DNA from: CAYPHY01 sp964410625
Lineage (GTDB): Bacteria > Chloroflexota > Anaerolineae > Promineifilales > Promineifilaceae
Direction of reading: 5' to 3'
DNA: 27,631 nt
Assembly (NCBI GenBank): GCA_964410625.1
Contig: CAYPHY010000056.1
Span: 1 to 27,631, forward strand
Shown here: positions 13,290 to 19,967 of the stretch, piece after piece
How positions within the stretch are numbered: the first letter of the stretch is position 1
Layout of the letters: the number at the start of each line of letters is the position of its first letter
Notes under the pieces: model-generated
The model's database searches: none
Seen by the model: the letters and a program-made list of their open reading frames with translations, nothing else
What the model was told of the DNA's origin: nothing
Position numbers and translations under genes: made by a program

Positions 13290-14485
13290 TTTTGGTCTGC
13301 ATCAGTCAGTGTGATCAGCGTTATTTCGGGGCGGCAGAGGAAGCGTACGCGGGGTGCGCTTAGACCTTCCAGGCCAACGCCGCGACTGACGTAGAGGTGG
13401 GTGCGGCCGCGCCGGTAGTGGCCCATGGCATATTGGCGGCCGAGTTGCGAACTGGTCAGCAACGCACCAACCAGCGGCAAACGCACCTGCCCGCCATGGG
13501 TGTGGCCGCATACGTAAAGGTCAATTTCCTGCTCGGCGGCCTGGAGCATTAACTCTGGCGAATGGTACAACAAAATTCGTGGACAGTCGGCTAAGTGGGT
13601 GGGGATGTTGGCGGCTAAGGCCTGCAGGCGGCGGCCGTCGGTGGGGATGTCATGGGTGCAGTCCAATCCCAGAAGGAGCAACCGGCTATCATCCGCCTCC
13701 AGCAGTTGGCAATCACAGCGCAGCAGTGTAACGGGCAAGCCTTGAAACAGTGGGGGAACGACACCGCGTAAGTCTACCGCCAGACTGCCGAGTGTGGCAT
13801 AGACACCAAAAGGGGCGGATAGTTGCGACAATAGTTGCCGCACCTGCTGGTGGGTCTGCGGATCGCGCTGGTAAGATAAATTGACATAATCTCCAGTAAG
13901 CAAGATGGCATCCGGTCTGGTTTCGCGGACATGGTTTAACAGTTGTGCTTCGCGACGGCCGAAACGCTCCAGATGAATGTCGGTAATGTGTAGTAAGCGC
14001 CACGGCCGCGCGTCTGGCGGCAGGCGGTCAGTGGAAACGCTCAGGCTGGTCAGTTGTAGCTGGGCCGGTTCAACCAACGCGCCCCAGACCAGGGCGGCCG
14101 AGCCGATGAGCTGGACGAGCAAGGCCAGCCCCAGACCCCATTCGCGGCCGAACCAGACGGCCGCCGCTGCACAAAGCACCGTCGCCAGGATGCGCGGCGT
14201 TGCCAGCGGAAAAAGTTGCCCCTTCCAGGGGCCAAAGGAGATAGCTAAACGGGGTAATGACCACAGGATCGTTGCATCGCCGAGTATGAAAAGGAATTGG
14301 ACGGCCGCGACGCTAAGCGCGAGGGTGGCGTCGGCTCCAACAAGCCACCACACGCCACCGGCAACCAACGCCAGTAATGCGGCCGCCAGCAGCACCAACC
14401 AACCCGGCCAACCAGTAGGTTGATGATACAAAACCATCACTTTATGGAATAAACTGCGGACGAGTCTATCTTCGGGGTCTGTCAT
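13286..14485 (-). CDS. membrane-anchored metallophosphoesterase (YkuE/YaeI-like) with altered GNHD motif
   Basis: Four hydrophobic segments occupy residues about 28-155 (WLVLLAAALLALVAGGVWWL, AAVQFLFILGDATILW, ATVLCAAAAVWF, LALLVQLIGSAALVWGAL). A calcineurin-like domain follows: LLHITDIHLERFG (D-x-H) near 167-179, ILLTGDYVN (GD) near 195-203, HSPE near 308 and CGHTHGGQ near 327-334. The third motif, normally GNH[DE] after GVYA, reads LGSLAVDL near 230, so the asparagine and histidine are missing. YkuE-type enzymes cleave lipid or diphosphate substrates at the membrane; here activity may be lost or changed. The ATG has no strong ribosome site. The stop lies in the 24-base repeat. Confidence 0.85.
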   Translation of the reverse strand: MTDPEDRLVRSLFHKVMVLYHQPTGWPGWLVLLAAALLALVAGGVWWLVGADATLALSVAAVQFLFILGDATILWSLPRLAISFGPWKGQLFPLATPRILATVLCAAAAVWFGREWGLGLALLVQLIGSAALVWGALVEPAQLQLTSLSVSTDRLPPDARPWRLLHITDIHLERFGRREAQLLNHVRETRPDAILLTGDYVNLSYQRDPQTHQQVRQLLSQLSAPFGVYATLGSLAVDLRGVVPPLFQGLPVTLLRCDCQLLEADDSRLLLLGLDCTHDIPTDGRRLQALAANIPTHLADCPRILLYHSPELMLQAAEQEIDLYVCGHTHGGQVRLPLVGALLTSSQLGRQYAMGHYRRGRTHLYVSRGVGLEGLSAPRVRFLCRPEITLITLTDADQK

Positions 14486-14510
14486 GGGGGTGTATTAGTG
14501 GTATATGGGT

Positions 14511-14567
14511 ATATTGGTGTATTGGTGTATTGGTTATTGATCGTTCAATACACCAATACACCAATAT
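14511..14567. repeat. GGTGTATT word array with perfect 22-bp hairpin
   Basis: The arm 14511-14532 (ATATTGG TGTATTGG TGTATTG) pairs perfectly with 14546-14567 around a 13-base loop, and imperfect copies continue on both sides (about 14491-14600). The array fills the space between the choice-of-anchor B gene and the metallophosphoesterase gene, both on the minus strand. It is AT-rich, unlike the other arrays, but has the same plan. Confidence 0.75.
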
Positions 14568-14601
14568 ACTAATATCCCATTATACCAGTATACCAATAAC
14601 A

Positions 14602-15855
14602 CTACTCTTCCGTGATCAACGGCACATACGCCGGCGGCCGAAACTGTAGGACAAACAACCCTTCCTGCGAGCCGCTGATGGTCACAACGCCATCGCCCCA
14701 GTAGGGATAGTTACTGAAGGCGCCAGCGTGGGCGTGGCTTTCCCCGCCGGGAACGATGTCGAAGTAGCCTACTTCCGCCAGATTGGTGTCAGGCAGTCCG
14801 GCAACGTTCAGGATGCGTAGCCCGGCTTGCCAGTTGGCCTGGTAAGCAAGGTAGTCAACGAGATAAAGGTTATGGTCGGTAGCCGTGGTGGGATGTTCGT
14901 AATAGCCGAGGTAGCGTGGATTCTCGATGTCGCTGACATCAAAGAGTTGCGTGCGCGTGTTGTTGCCGAGCTTCTCTTCATCCTCAATGTCGCTGAGAAC
15001 CCAATAACGATGATCGGCCGTCAACATCCCCTGGTGGGCGCGACTGATGCCAGGGTATGTCTCCGTCGCCACCTGCACCGGATTGGCCTTGTTGGTCACG
15101 TCAGCAATGGTGATGTTGTCGTCACTGCCGATGAAACAGAGTTCGCGGCCGTGATAAGCCTCATCCGGCCCCTGATAGATTAAACACTCCCCCTCGGAGA
15201 GCGGCGAATCATCAGCCTCAAAACAACCGGCAAAGGTCGGGTTTAGCGGGTCGGCCAAACTGACCATATGTACTTCGCCACCACAACTGTCACCGCGAAA
15301 AACATAAAGATAGCCGGTGTCCTGGTTGATATAGAGGGTATGGCCCGCGCCAAATTCGTCATAGTGGTTGGTTTCGCTGAATGTGACGGGCGGGTTATCT
15401 GTATCGCGCAGTTGGGTTAAATCAAAGATTTGCAGGCCGGAGAGGGTGGGGACATCGGCCGTGATATAGGCATAATTTTGGTACACTTGAATATCGCGAT
15501 ACTCGGAATGGAGCGGATCGTGGCCGGGGAGCTGGCCGAGGTAGATCGGGTTGGCACGGTCGGTGATGTCTACAAAGGCGGTGGCATTGGTCAGGCCAAA
15601 GAGGACGTAATCGCGCCCTGTCTGTGGGTCTGTCCAGCCCCAATGATCGTTTCCGTGAACGTGGTGAGGGTCAGCACCCATTTCCTCCAACGACAGGTGC
15701 GCCAGCAGATCGACGTTATGGCAGGGGTATGGCCCGGCCATGCCGCCGGTGCAGGGGGTTGCGGCTGTGTCTAAAGCGGCCGATTGGCGGCCAAAGATCA
15801 TGATCAAGAAAAGCCAGATGGCTGATAAGAGAAGGGTCGAGATTCGCAAAATCAT
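14602..15855 (-). CDS. choice-of-anchor B family secreted beta-propeller protein
   Basis: Starts with a signal peptide (about residues 1-25, LLLSAIWLFLIMIFG). The mature part shows the hallmarks of the choice-of-anchor B group: CHNVDLLAHLSLEEMG, ANDHWGWTDPQTG-type DHWGW, LTNATAFVDITDRANPIYLG and repeated LVIVD-like units (GLQIFDLTQLRD, NITIADVTNKANPVQVAT, TQLFDVSDIENPRYLGYYEH, GLRILNVAGLPD). These build a propeller, and four cysteines could form two disulfides. In other bacteria the ends of such proteins vary between sorting signals; here the tail is PPAYVPLITEE, which resembles the LFLPIVYQ end of the divergent neighbour. No ribosome site is obvious; a perfect hairpin lies 18 bases upstream. 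Function unknown, probably cell-surface binding. Confidence 0.88.
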   Translation of the reverse strand: MILRISTLLLSAIWLFLIMIFGRQSAALDTAATPCTGGMAGPYPCHNVDLLAHLSLEEMGADPHHVHGNDHWGWTDPQTGRDYVLFGLTNATAFVDITDRANPIYLGQLPGHDPLHSEYRDIQVYQNYAYITADVPTLSGLQIFDLTQLRDTDNPPVTFSETNHYDEFGAGHTLYINQDTGYLYVFRGDSCGGEVHMVSLADPLNPTFAGCFEADDSPLSEGECLIYQGPDEAYHGRELCFIGSDDNITIADVTNKANPVQVATETYPGISRAHQGMLTADHRYWVLSDIEDEEKLGNNTRTQLFDVSDIENPRYLGYYEHPTTATDHNLYLVDYLAYQANWQAGLRILNVAGLPDTNLAEVGYFDIVPGGESHAHAGAFSNYPYWGDGVVTISGSQEGLFVLQFRPPAYVPLITEE

Positions 15856-15873
15856 GAGGCTACTCAGTAAATC

Positions 15874-15906
15874 AGAAACGGAGTTTTTTCAAAAAACTCC
15901 GTTTCT
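15874..15906. repeat. perfect hairpin AGAAACGGAG... between divergent genes
   Basis: AGAAACGGAGTTTTTT (15874-15889) and AAAAAACTCCGTTTCT (15891-15906) are exact inverse copies with one base between them, giving a 15-bp stem with a 3-base loop. It occupies half of the 67 bases between the two divergent starts (15855 and 15923). Its AGAAAC/GTTTCT ends resemble the element at 21305-21366. Confidence 0.8.
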
Positions 15907-15922
15907 AAAGTCTGCTAGAATT

Positions 15923-17503
15923 ATGCCTGTGATCAGCAAACGGGCAAACCGGCTTATCTTCCTCTTGCTTACCCTGCTCAGTATCACCGCACTTGTTGGA
16001 ACGGCTGTGGCTGAAAAGTGGGTAGGTGGTGGGCAGCGAGAGGGTTTTAACGCAGAGGCGCAGAGGCGCAGAGGTGCAGAGGAGATTTATTCAAATGTCT
16101 GTATGGCTTCCTGTGCAATAAATAGTTCTCTGATCTACAGCACTTATCTTGGCGGGGAGTTGACCGATATGGTTCAGGGGATGGCGGTGGATGGACTCGG
16201 CCGTGTCACCTTTGTTGGCACTACGCAATCGGTCGTATTTCCTGATAACTCACAAGTAGCAAAAACAAACAGCCCGGAGCATGGTGTGGACGCCTTTGTC
16301 GGCCGCCTCAGCGCCGATGGTAGCACGCTTGATTATCTCTTTTGGTTCAATGCGGTCAACGCCGCCGATGTGGATGAGGGATTAGGGCTGGCGCTCGACC
16401 GGCAAGGGAATGCGATTGTCACCGGTCATACGCGCTCGGCCGATTTCTGCACGGTGTTCGGCACAGTACCCGGTTACGACAGCAGCTATAATGGCAATGG
16501 CGACGCCTTTGTGTTGAAGGTCAAGGAAAATGGCAGCGGCCTGGCTTATTGCACCTTTTTGGGCGGCGGCGATTGGGACAGCGGAACGGCCGTGGCGGTG
16601 GACAGCGCGGGCAATGTTAGCTTGACCGGCGGCACGTGGTCGGCCGACTTTCCAGTGACGGCCGATGCGCTTGCCAGCGAACCCTACGGCTTGCGCGACG
16701 CCTTCCTGGCGCGGCTGGATGCGAGTGGGCAACTGACCTACGCCACCTTTTTGGGCGGAGGGGGACAGGAACAAGGGGAAGCGATTGCGTTAGACGGCGG
16801 ACGGGCGGTGATCACTGGTTGGACAAATTCAGTTGATCTGCTGACGACGGCCGATGCGCTACAAAAAGAAAATGGCGGGGACTTCGACGCTTTTGTGATT
16901 GTTTTGGATGGGGACAACCATTTGGATTATGCCACTTATTTAGGGGGAGTGGATGAGGATCGCGGGGCGGCCGTTGGGGTTGGTATAGATAATATGATTG
17001 TGGTCGGCGGGAGTAGCCGCCGAGCAGACGCGGCCGTTGCGCTGGATGGTTTTGTGGCCGGGCTGGTTCCGGGTGAAGCCATTTTACGTTATCAAACGGT
17101 CTTGGGTGGAACGAATGATGATCGTGTAACCGGTATGGCGGTGGACGCGACGGGCCATCTGTTTGTGACCGGAGATACGCAGTCGGCCGATTTTTCTGGC
17201 AGCCATGGGGCGATGCTCAACGGGGGGCAAGACAGCTTTTTGGCGATTCTAAGCCCGTTTGGCAATCTACTCTATAGCCAGTTGGTGGGAGGGAGCGATT
17301 GGGAGCGTGGGATGGCGATTGCGTTGGGAGCAGACGGGAGTATTCATTTAGGTGGGGGGACGCGCTCGGCCGATTTTCCCACCACCCCCGGCGCGTTCCA
17401 CACCACGCTTAACGACGACTACGATGCTTACATCATGAAACAGAGTGTGATGATTCCACCATCATCAAGTTACCAGCTTTTTCTACCTATCGTTTACCAA
17501 TGA
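15923..17503 (+). CDS. secreted SBBP (beta-propeller repeat) protein, seven repeats
   Basis: Signal peptide at residues 5-30 (RLIFLLLTLLSITALVGTAVA). Seven repeats of roughly 55-60 residues begin with Y-x-T-x-LGG or a variant: YSTYLGG, YLFWFNAV, YCTFLGG, YATFLGG, YATYLGG, YQTVLGG and YSQLVGG. Each continues with G-A-VD--G---TG-T-S-DFP, the SBBP pattern. Seven units fit a single propeller. Between signal peptide and first blade, residues about 40-54 (NAEAQRRRGAEE) come from tandem CGCAGAGG octamers. The C-terminus QLFLPIVYQ is a short hydrophobic tail after the last blade. The start at 15923 was chosen because it places the signal peptide at the N-terminus; upstream in-frame codons cross the hairpin. 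Probably cell-surface; ligand unknown. Confidence 0.88.
   Translation: MPVISKRANRLIFLLLTLLSITALVGTAVAEKWVGGGQREGFNAEAQRRRGAEEIYSNVCMASCAINSSLIYSTYLGGELTDMVQGMAVDGLGRVTFVGTTQSVVFPDNSQVAKTNSPEHGVDAFVGRLSADGSTLDYLFWFNAVNAADVDEGLGLALDRQGNAIVTGHTRSADFCTVFGTVPGYDSSYNGNGDAFVLKVKENGSGLAYCTFLGGGDWDSGTAVAVDSAGNVSLTGGTWSADFPVTADALASEPYGLRDAFLARLDASGQLTYATFLGGGGQEQGEAIALDGGRAVITGWTNSVDLLTTADALQKENGGDFDAFVIVLDGDNHLDYATYLGGVDEDRGAAVGVGIDNMIVVGGSSRRADAAVALDGFVAGLVPGEAILRYQTVLGGTNDDRVTGMAVDATGHLFVTGDTQSADFSGSHGAMLNGGQDSFLAILSPFGNLLYSQLVGGSDWERGMAIALGADGSIHLGGGTRSADFPTTPGAFHTTLNDDYDAYIMKQSVMIPPSSSYQLFLPIVYQ
16051..16082. repeat. four tandem CGCAGAGG octamers inside the SBBP gene
   Basis: Three exact CGCAGAGG units and one TGCAGAGG unit follow directly on each other. 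The octamer is not a multiple of three, so the four units give mixed reading: A-E-A-Q-R-R-R-G-A-E-E. Related AGCAGAGG units lie in the methyltransferase insertion (about 670-690, minus strand). Confidence 0.85.
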
Positions 17504-17540
17504 AGAAACAGCTATAGGCAAAGATATTCCTTGTGGTATG

Positions 17541-17552
17541 ATATGGGCATAT
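17541..17552. promoter_or_regulatory. small palindrome before the toxin-antitoxin pair
   Basis: ATATG-GG-CATAT, followed by a further GATATG word, lies about 45 bases before the antitoxin start and overlaps a TATGAT -10-like box at 17537-17542. Antitoxins often repress their own promoter at such sites. No convincing -35 was found. Confidence 0.25.
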
Positions 17553-17596
17553 GAGATATGAGCCTAGAGACATGGGAATTAACCAGGGAATATCAT

Positions 17597-17857
17597 ATGA
17601 ATACAGTTCAAGTTTCCATCGAATTGCCACGTGCTATACTCTCTACACTACGCCAGGATCCAAAGAGCTTTGTTCAAGAGATGCGTCTTGCTGCGGCCGT
17701 GAAGTGGTATGAATTGGGGCAGGTATCGCAGTCGAAAGCGGCCGAGATTGCCGGTTTATCTCGCGCTGAGTTTCTGCACGCTCTTGCACAATATAATGTT
17801 TCGCCGTTTCAAACTTCTGTAAGCGAGTTGATTGAAGAATTAGATCGTAGCCAATGA
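17597..17857 (+). CDS. UPF0175 family antitoxin
   Basis: The 86-residue product matches the UPF0175 plan: a short strand (VQVSIELPRAIL, residues 4-15), an acidic/helical part with FVQEMRLAAAVKWYELGQVS, and SQSKAAEIAGLSRAEFLHAL, a helix-turn-helix-like segment that would bind DNA. It neutralises the toxin encoded right after it. ATG 17597 is used because AGGGA lies 7 bases upstream; the frame extends upstream to a start at 17558 without a good site. The gene overlaps the DUF3368 gene by four bases (ATGA), so the two are translationally coupled. Confidence 0.88.
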   Translation: MNTVQVSIELPRAILSTLRQDPKSFVQEMRLAAAVKWYELGQVSQSKAAEIAGLSRAEFLHALAQYNVSPFQTSVSELIEELDRSQ

Positions 17858-18348
17858 GCGAAAAGTGGATCATTGATGCCTCGCCTTTGATAGTTTTGTG
17901 TAAAGTTAACCATCAATGGCTATTTTCAAAACTCGCGGAAACAGTTGTTGTGCCCAATGCAGTCGTTGAAGAAATTGCTGCCGGACCTATAGATGACCCT
18001 GCAAGACAATTCCTACTAATAGAGCGTGGTTTGACGGTTGTTGAAACCAGGCCACCATCAGCAGAGTTGCTCGCATGGAATCTTGGAGCAGGGGAAACAG
18101 CAGTTATTAGCTATGGCCTGGCTAATCCAGGTTGGATAGCTATCCTTGACGATTGGGCCGCCAGAAGATGTGCTAAAAGCTTTTCTTTACCCATATTGGG
18201 TACTTTAGCTATCGTTGTGAAGGCAAAGGAGGAAAGGATCATTTCTTCTGCGGCAAGTGTGCTGCGTCAGCTTAAAAGTTCTGGCTTTCGGATCAAAGAT
18301 GAGCTTGCACGCGAGATATTGTGGCTGCGAGTTCATGAGGAGTGGTAG
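17854..18348 (+). CDS. DUF3368 PIN-like toxin
   Basis: PIN-fold nuclease toxin partner of UPF0175. The acidic active-site set is visible: D8 (WIIDASPLIVL), E90 in GAGETAVISYGLA, and D105-D106 in AILDDWAARRCAKS. VVVPNAVVEEI near 31-41 and LPILGTLAIVVKAKEE near 118-133 are also family features. PIN toxins cut RNA; the target here is unknown. The length of 164 residues is complete. The pair lies in a block of lower GC content than the neighbouring genes, as expected for a mobile addiction module. Confidence 0.9.
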   Translation: MSEKWIIDASPLIVLCKVNHQWLFSKLAETVVVPNAVVEEIAAGPIDDPARQFLLIERGLTVVETRPPSAELLAWNLGAGETAVISYGLANPGWIAILDDWAARRCAKSFSLPILGTLAIVVKAKEERIISSAASVLRQLKSSGFRIKDELAREILWLRVHEEW

Positions 18349-18393
18349 GACACCTCTTTTGTCGTTTTTAGTGCTCTGAAGCAAGATTTACTA

Positions 18394-18409
18394 GTTAGAA
18401 TAGTCTAAC
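18394..18409. promoter_or_regulatory. inverted repeat GTTAGA-N4-TCTAAC
   Basis: Six-base arms separated by ATAG lie 36 bases before the SUMF1-domain gene and 45 bases after the toxin gene. It could be an operator or a weak terminator. Nothing in the sequence decides between them. Confidence 0.3.
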
Positions 18410-18445
18410 CTTGCATAGCATAAATTGCTGAAGGTAGCTGAAAGG

Positions 18446-19642
18446 ATGCAGCAGAATTTCAACCTGGGTCTAATTCTGGGTCTAATTATTGTCTTGACAG
18501 CAGTTGTTGGTGTCCTTATAGATATACTGCTGAAAAAGTTCATTGTGAATGTCAAAGGTCGCCATCTAATAGCAATTGTTGGCGCAATTCTTATTTGTGT
18601 TGTTGTAATTGTGTATCTGAATTCCTTTTCGCAGCCAGCAAACGCTAACTTAAATCAGAACCCTACTTCGCCGCCAGACTCTGTTCAAGCGCCAGACTCT
18701 GTTCAAGCTACGATTATCGCGTTCATATTGACGCGGGAAGTAGAAGGACTCGTTGACGATACTTTAGCTCCAGCAATAGAGTCCGCACCCTCGGACCAAA
18801 CACCAGTGCTAGGCCCAACGATCGAGACAACCCGTTCAGTTATATTACCAAATAACGCTCTTGAATCACAGCGATTTGTACGGCCAGTTGATCAAATGGA
18901 AATGGTCTATATCGAAGCGGGAACCTTTCCTATGGGCAGCCAGGACAACGACTCAAACGCTGAAGAAAACGAAAAACCACAATACGACGCTCCGGTTGGA
19001 AGCTATTGGTTGGATCGAACAGAGGTTTCAAATTCACAATATGCAGCTTTCTTGAATATCAATCTCACTAATGCCTCCGAGAATGTAATTAACTGGATTG
19101 ACTTGGAAGCACCGGGGAGCTTGCTCGAACAATCCAATGGTATATATCAGCCTAAGTCAGGATTCGAAGAGCATCCAGTAGTTGAAGTAACATGGTATGG
19201 TGCAGATGCATACTGTCAGTGGGTTGGTGGCCGTTTACCAACCGAAACGGAATGGGAGTATGCAGCGCGTGGAAACGACGGTAAGCTTTTTCCTTGGGGC
19301 GATACCTTCGAAGGTTCACGAGTAAATCATTGTGATACAAATTGCTCAAGAGATTACAGGTCGGCCGCGAATGATGGTTACTCTATGACTGCCCCTGTAG
19401 GAAGCTACCCAAGTGGAGAGAGTTGGGTAGGTATTCTTGACATGGCAGGAAATGTTGCCGAATGGACGGCCTACGGCTTGGAAGATTATCCTCTACCTGT
19501 AACTTATGAAGGGTTCAATAAAGTGGTTCGAGGCGGTTCTTGGCTTAATTCCTTTTTACACGCTCGAACAACACATCGAAATTTCCCAAACCCAACTGAA
19601 TCAGTCGACTTTATTGGCTTTCGTTGTGCCATCACACCTTAA
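18446..19642 (+). CDS. membrane-anchored SUMF1 (formylglycine-generating enzyme-like) protein
   Basis: Two membrane spans at about residues 7-27 (LGLILGLIIVLTAVVGVLID) and 41-58 (IAIVGAILICVVVIVYL) are followed by a low-complexity linker with a duplicated PDSVQA and then the SUMF1/FGE-sulfatase domain (about 145-398): MVYIEAGTFPMGSQDND, YWLDRTEVSNSQYAAFLN, YCQWVGGRLPTETEWEYAAR, FPWGD, GILDMAGNVAEWT, VVRGGSWLNSFLHAR and IGFRCAITP. True FGEs carry two catalytic cysteines after RGGS; here the segment has none, so it is probably not a sulfatase activator. SUMF1 domains of this sort are common in surface or signalling proteins. ATG 18446 was preferred over TTG 18425. Codon use is AT-rich. Confidence 0.87.
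   Translation: MQQNFNLGLILGLIIVLTAVVGVLIDILLKKFIVNVKGRHLIAIVGAILICVVVIVYLNSFSQPANANLNQNPTSPPDSVQAPDSVQATIIAFILTREVEGLVDDTLAPAIESAPSDQTPVLGPTIETTRSVILPNNALESQRFVRPVDQMEMVYIEAGTFPMGSQDNDSNAEENEKPQYDAPVGSYWLDRTEVSNSQYAAFLNINLTNASENVINWIDLEAPGSLLEQSNGIYQPKSGFEEHPVVEVTWYGADAYCQWVGGRLPTETEWEYAARGNDGKLFPWGDTFEGSRVNHCDTNCSRDYRSAANDGYSMTAPVGSYPSGESWVGILDMAGNVAEWTAYGLEDYPLPVTYEGFNKVVRGGSWLNSFLHARTTHRNFPNPTESVDFIGFRCAITP
18673..18708. repeat. perfect 18-base tandem duplication
   Basis: GCCAGACTCTGTTCAAGC occurs twice head to tail, in frame, and duplicates PDSVQA in the linker of the SUMF1-domain protein. With no difference between the copies it appears recent. Confidence 0.95.
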
Positions 19643-19816
19643 CTCTCGGTCAACTTCGACCGGAATATCTATTTTCTTCACAACCACATCAAATTGAACC
19701 TCTGGCATCTCGTCCAAGTACTCACCCATATCGTGTGTATTGAAAAATTCGACTAAGTCTTCCATAGATTCAAACTTTGGGAGCTTGTTTTTGATCATGT
19801 TGTTTACAATATACAT
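19601..19816 (-). pseudogene. truncated CopG/BrnA-type antitoxin remnant
   Basis: Residues 7-55 read like the N-terminal half of the CopG-family antitoxins that start KxKLPKF: NKLPKFESMEDLVEFFNTHD, then MGEYLDEMPEVQFDV. The family normally goes on for about 30 residues with the DNA-binding ribbon-helix-helix part after VDREL. Here the last 12 residues (RCDGTTKANKVD) are read from the complement of the SUMF1 gene's end, so the family similarity stops where that gene's stop codon (19640-19642) begins. GAGGAG lies 9 bases before the ATG at 19816. No toxin gene is adjacent. The product probably lacks a usable DNA-binding domain. Confidence 0.65.
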
Positions 19817-19881
19817 GAATTGTTGCTCCTCTTGTAACTGAGCTTTACTATATTTTTCCGCCGTTGGTGAGAAGAATAGGA

Positions 19882-19887
19882 TATAAT
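19882..19887 (+). promoter_or_regulatory. TATAAT -10 box, possible thiolase promoter
   Basis: A perfect TATAAT sits about 80 bases before the thiolase start. No good -35 hexamer at 16-18 bases was found, so the call is weak. Confidence 0.35.
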
Positions 19888-19895
19888 AGAGGAAG

Positions 19896-19924
19896 ATTAT
19901 AGAGAATCTACTTCCTACGTAAAC
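19896..19924 (-). promoter_or_regulatory. possible promoter of the antitoxin remnant
   Basis: TATAAT on the minus strand (19901-19896) with GTTTAC 17 bases upstream (19924-19919) would direct transcription toward the antitoxin remnant at 19816. It lies back to back with the plus-strand TATAAT at 19882-19887. Confidence 0.35.
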
Positions 19925-19967
19925 CATTATTGCGGAAACCACTATTTCCCAATTGGAGCCGAATGAT

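Noticed and set aside
12909..13394. 161-residue open frame on the plus strand
   Set aside because: Antisense to the PhzF-like and metallophosphoesterase genes, with no family features.
15740..15922. Upstream extension of the SBBP gene
   Set aside because: It would run through the divergent gene and the hairpin and bury the signal peptide 60 residues inside.
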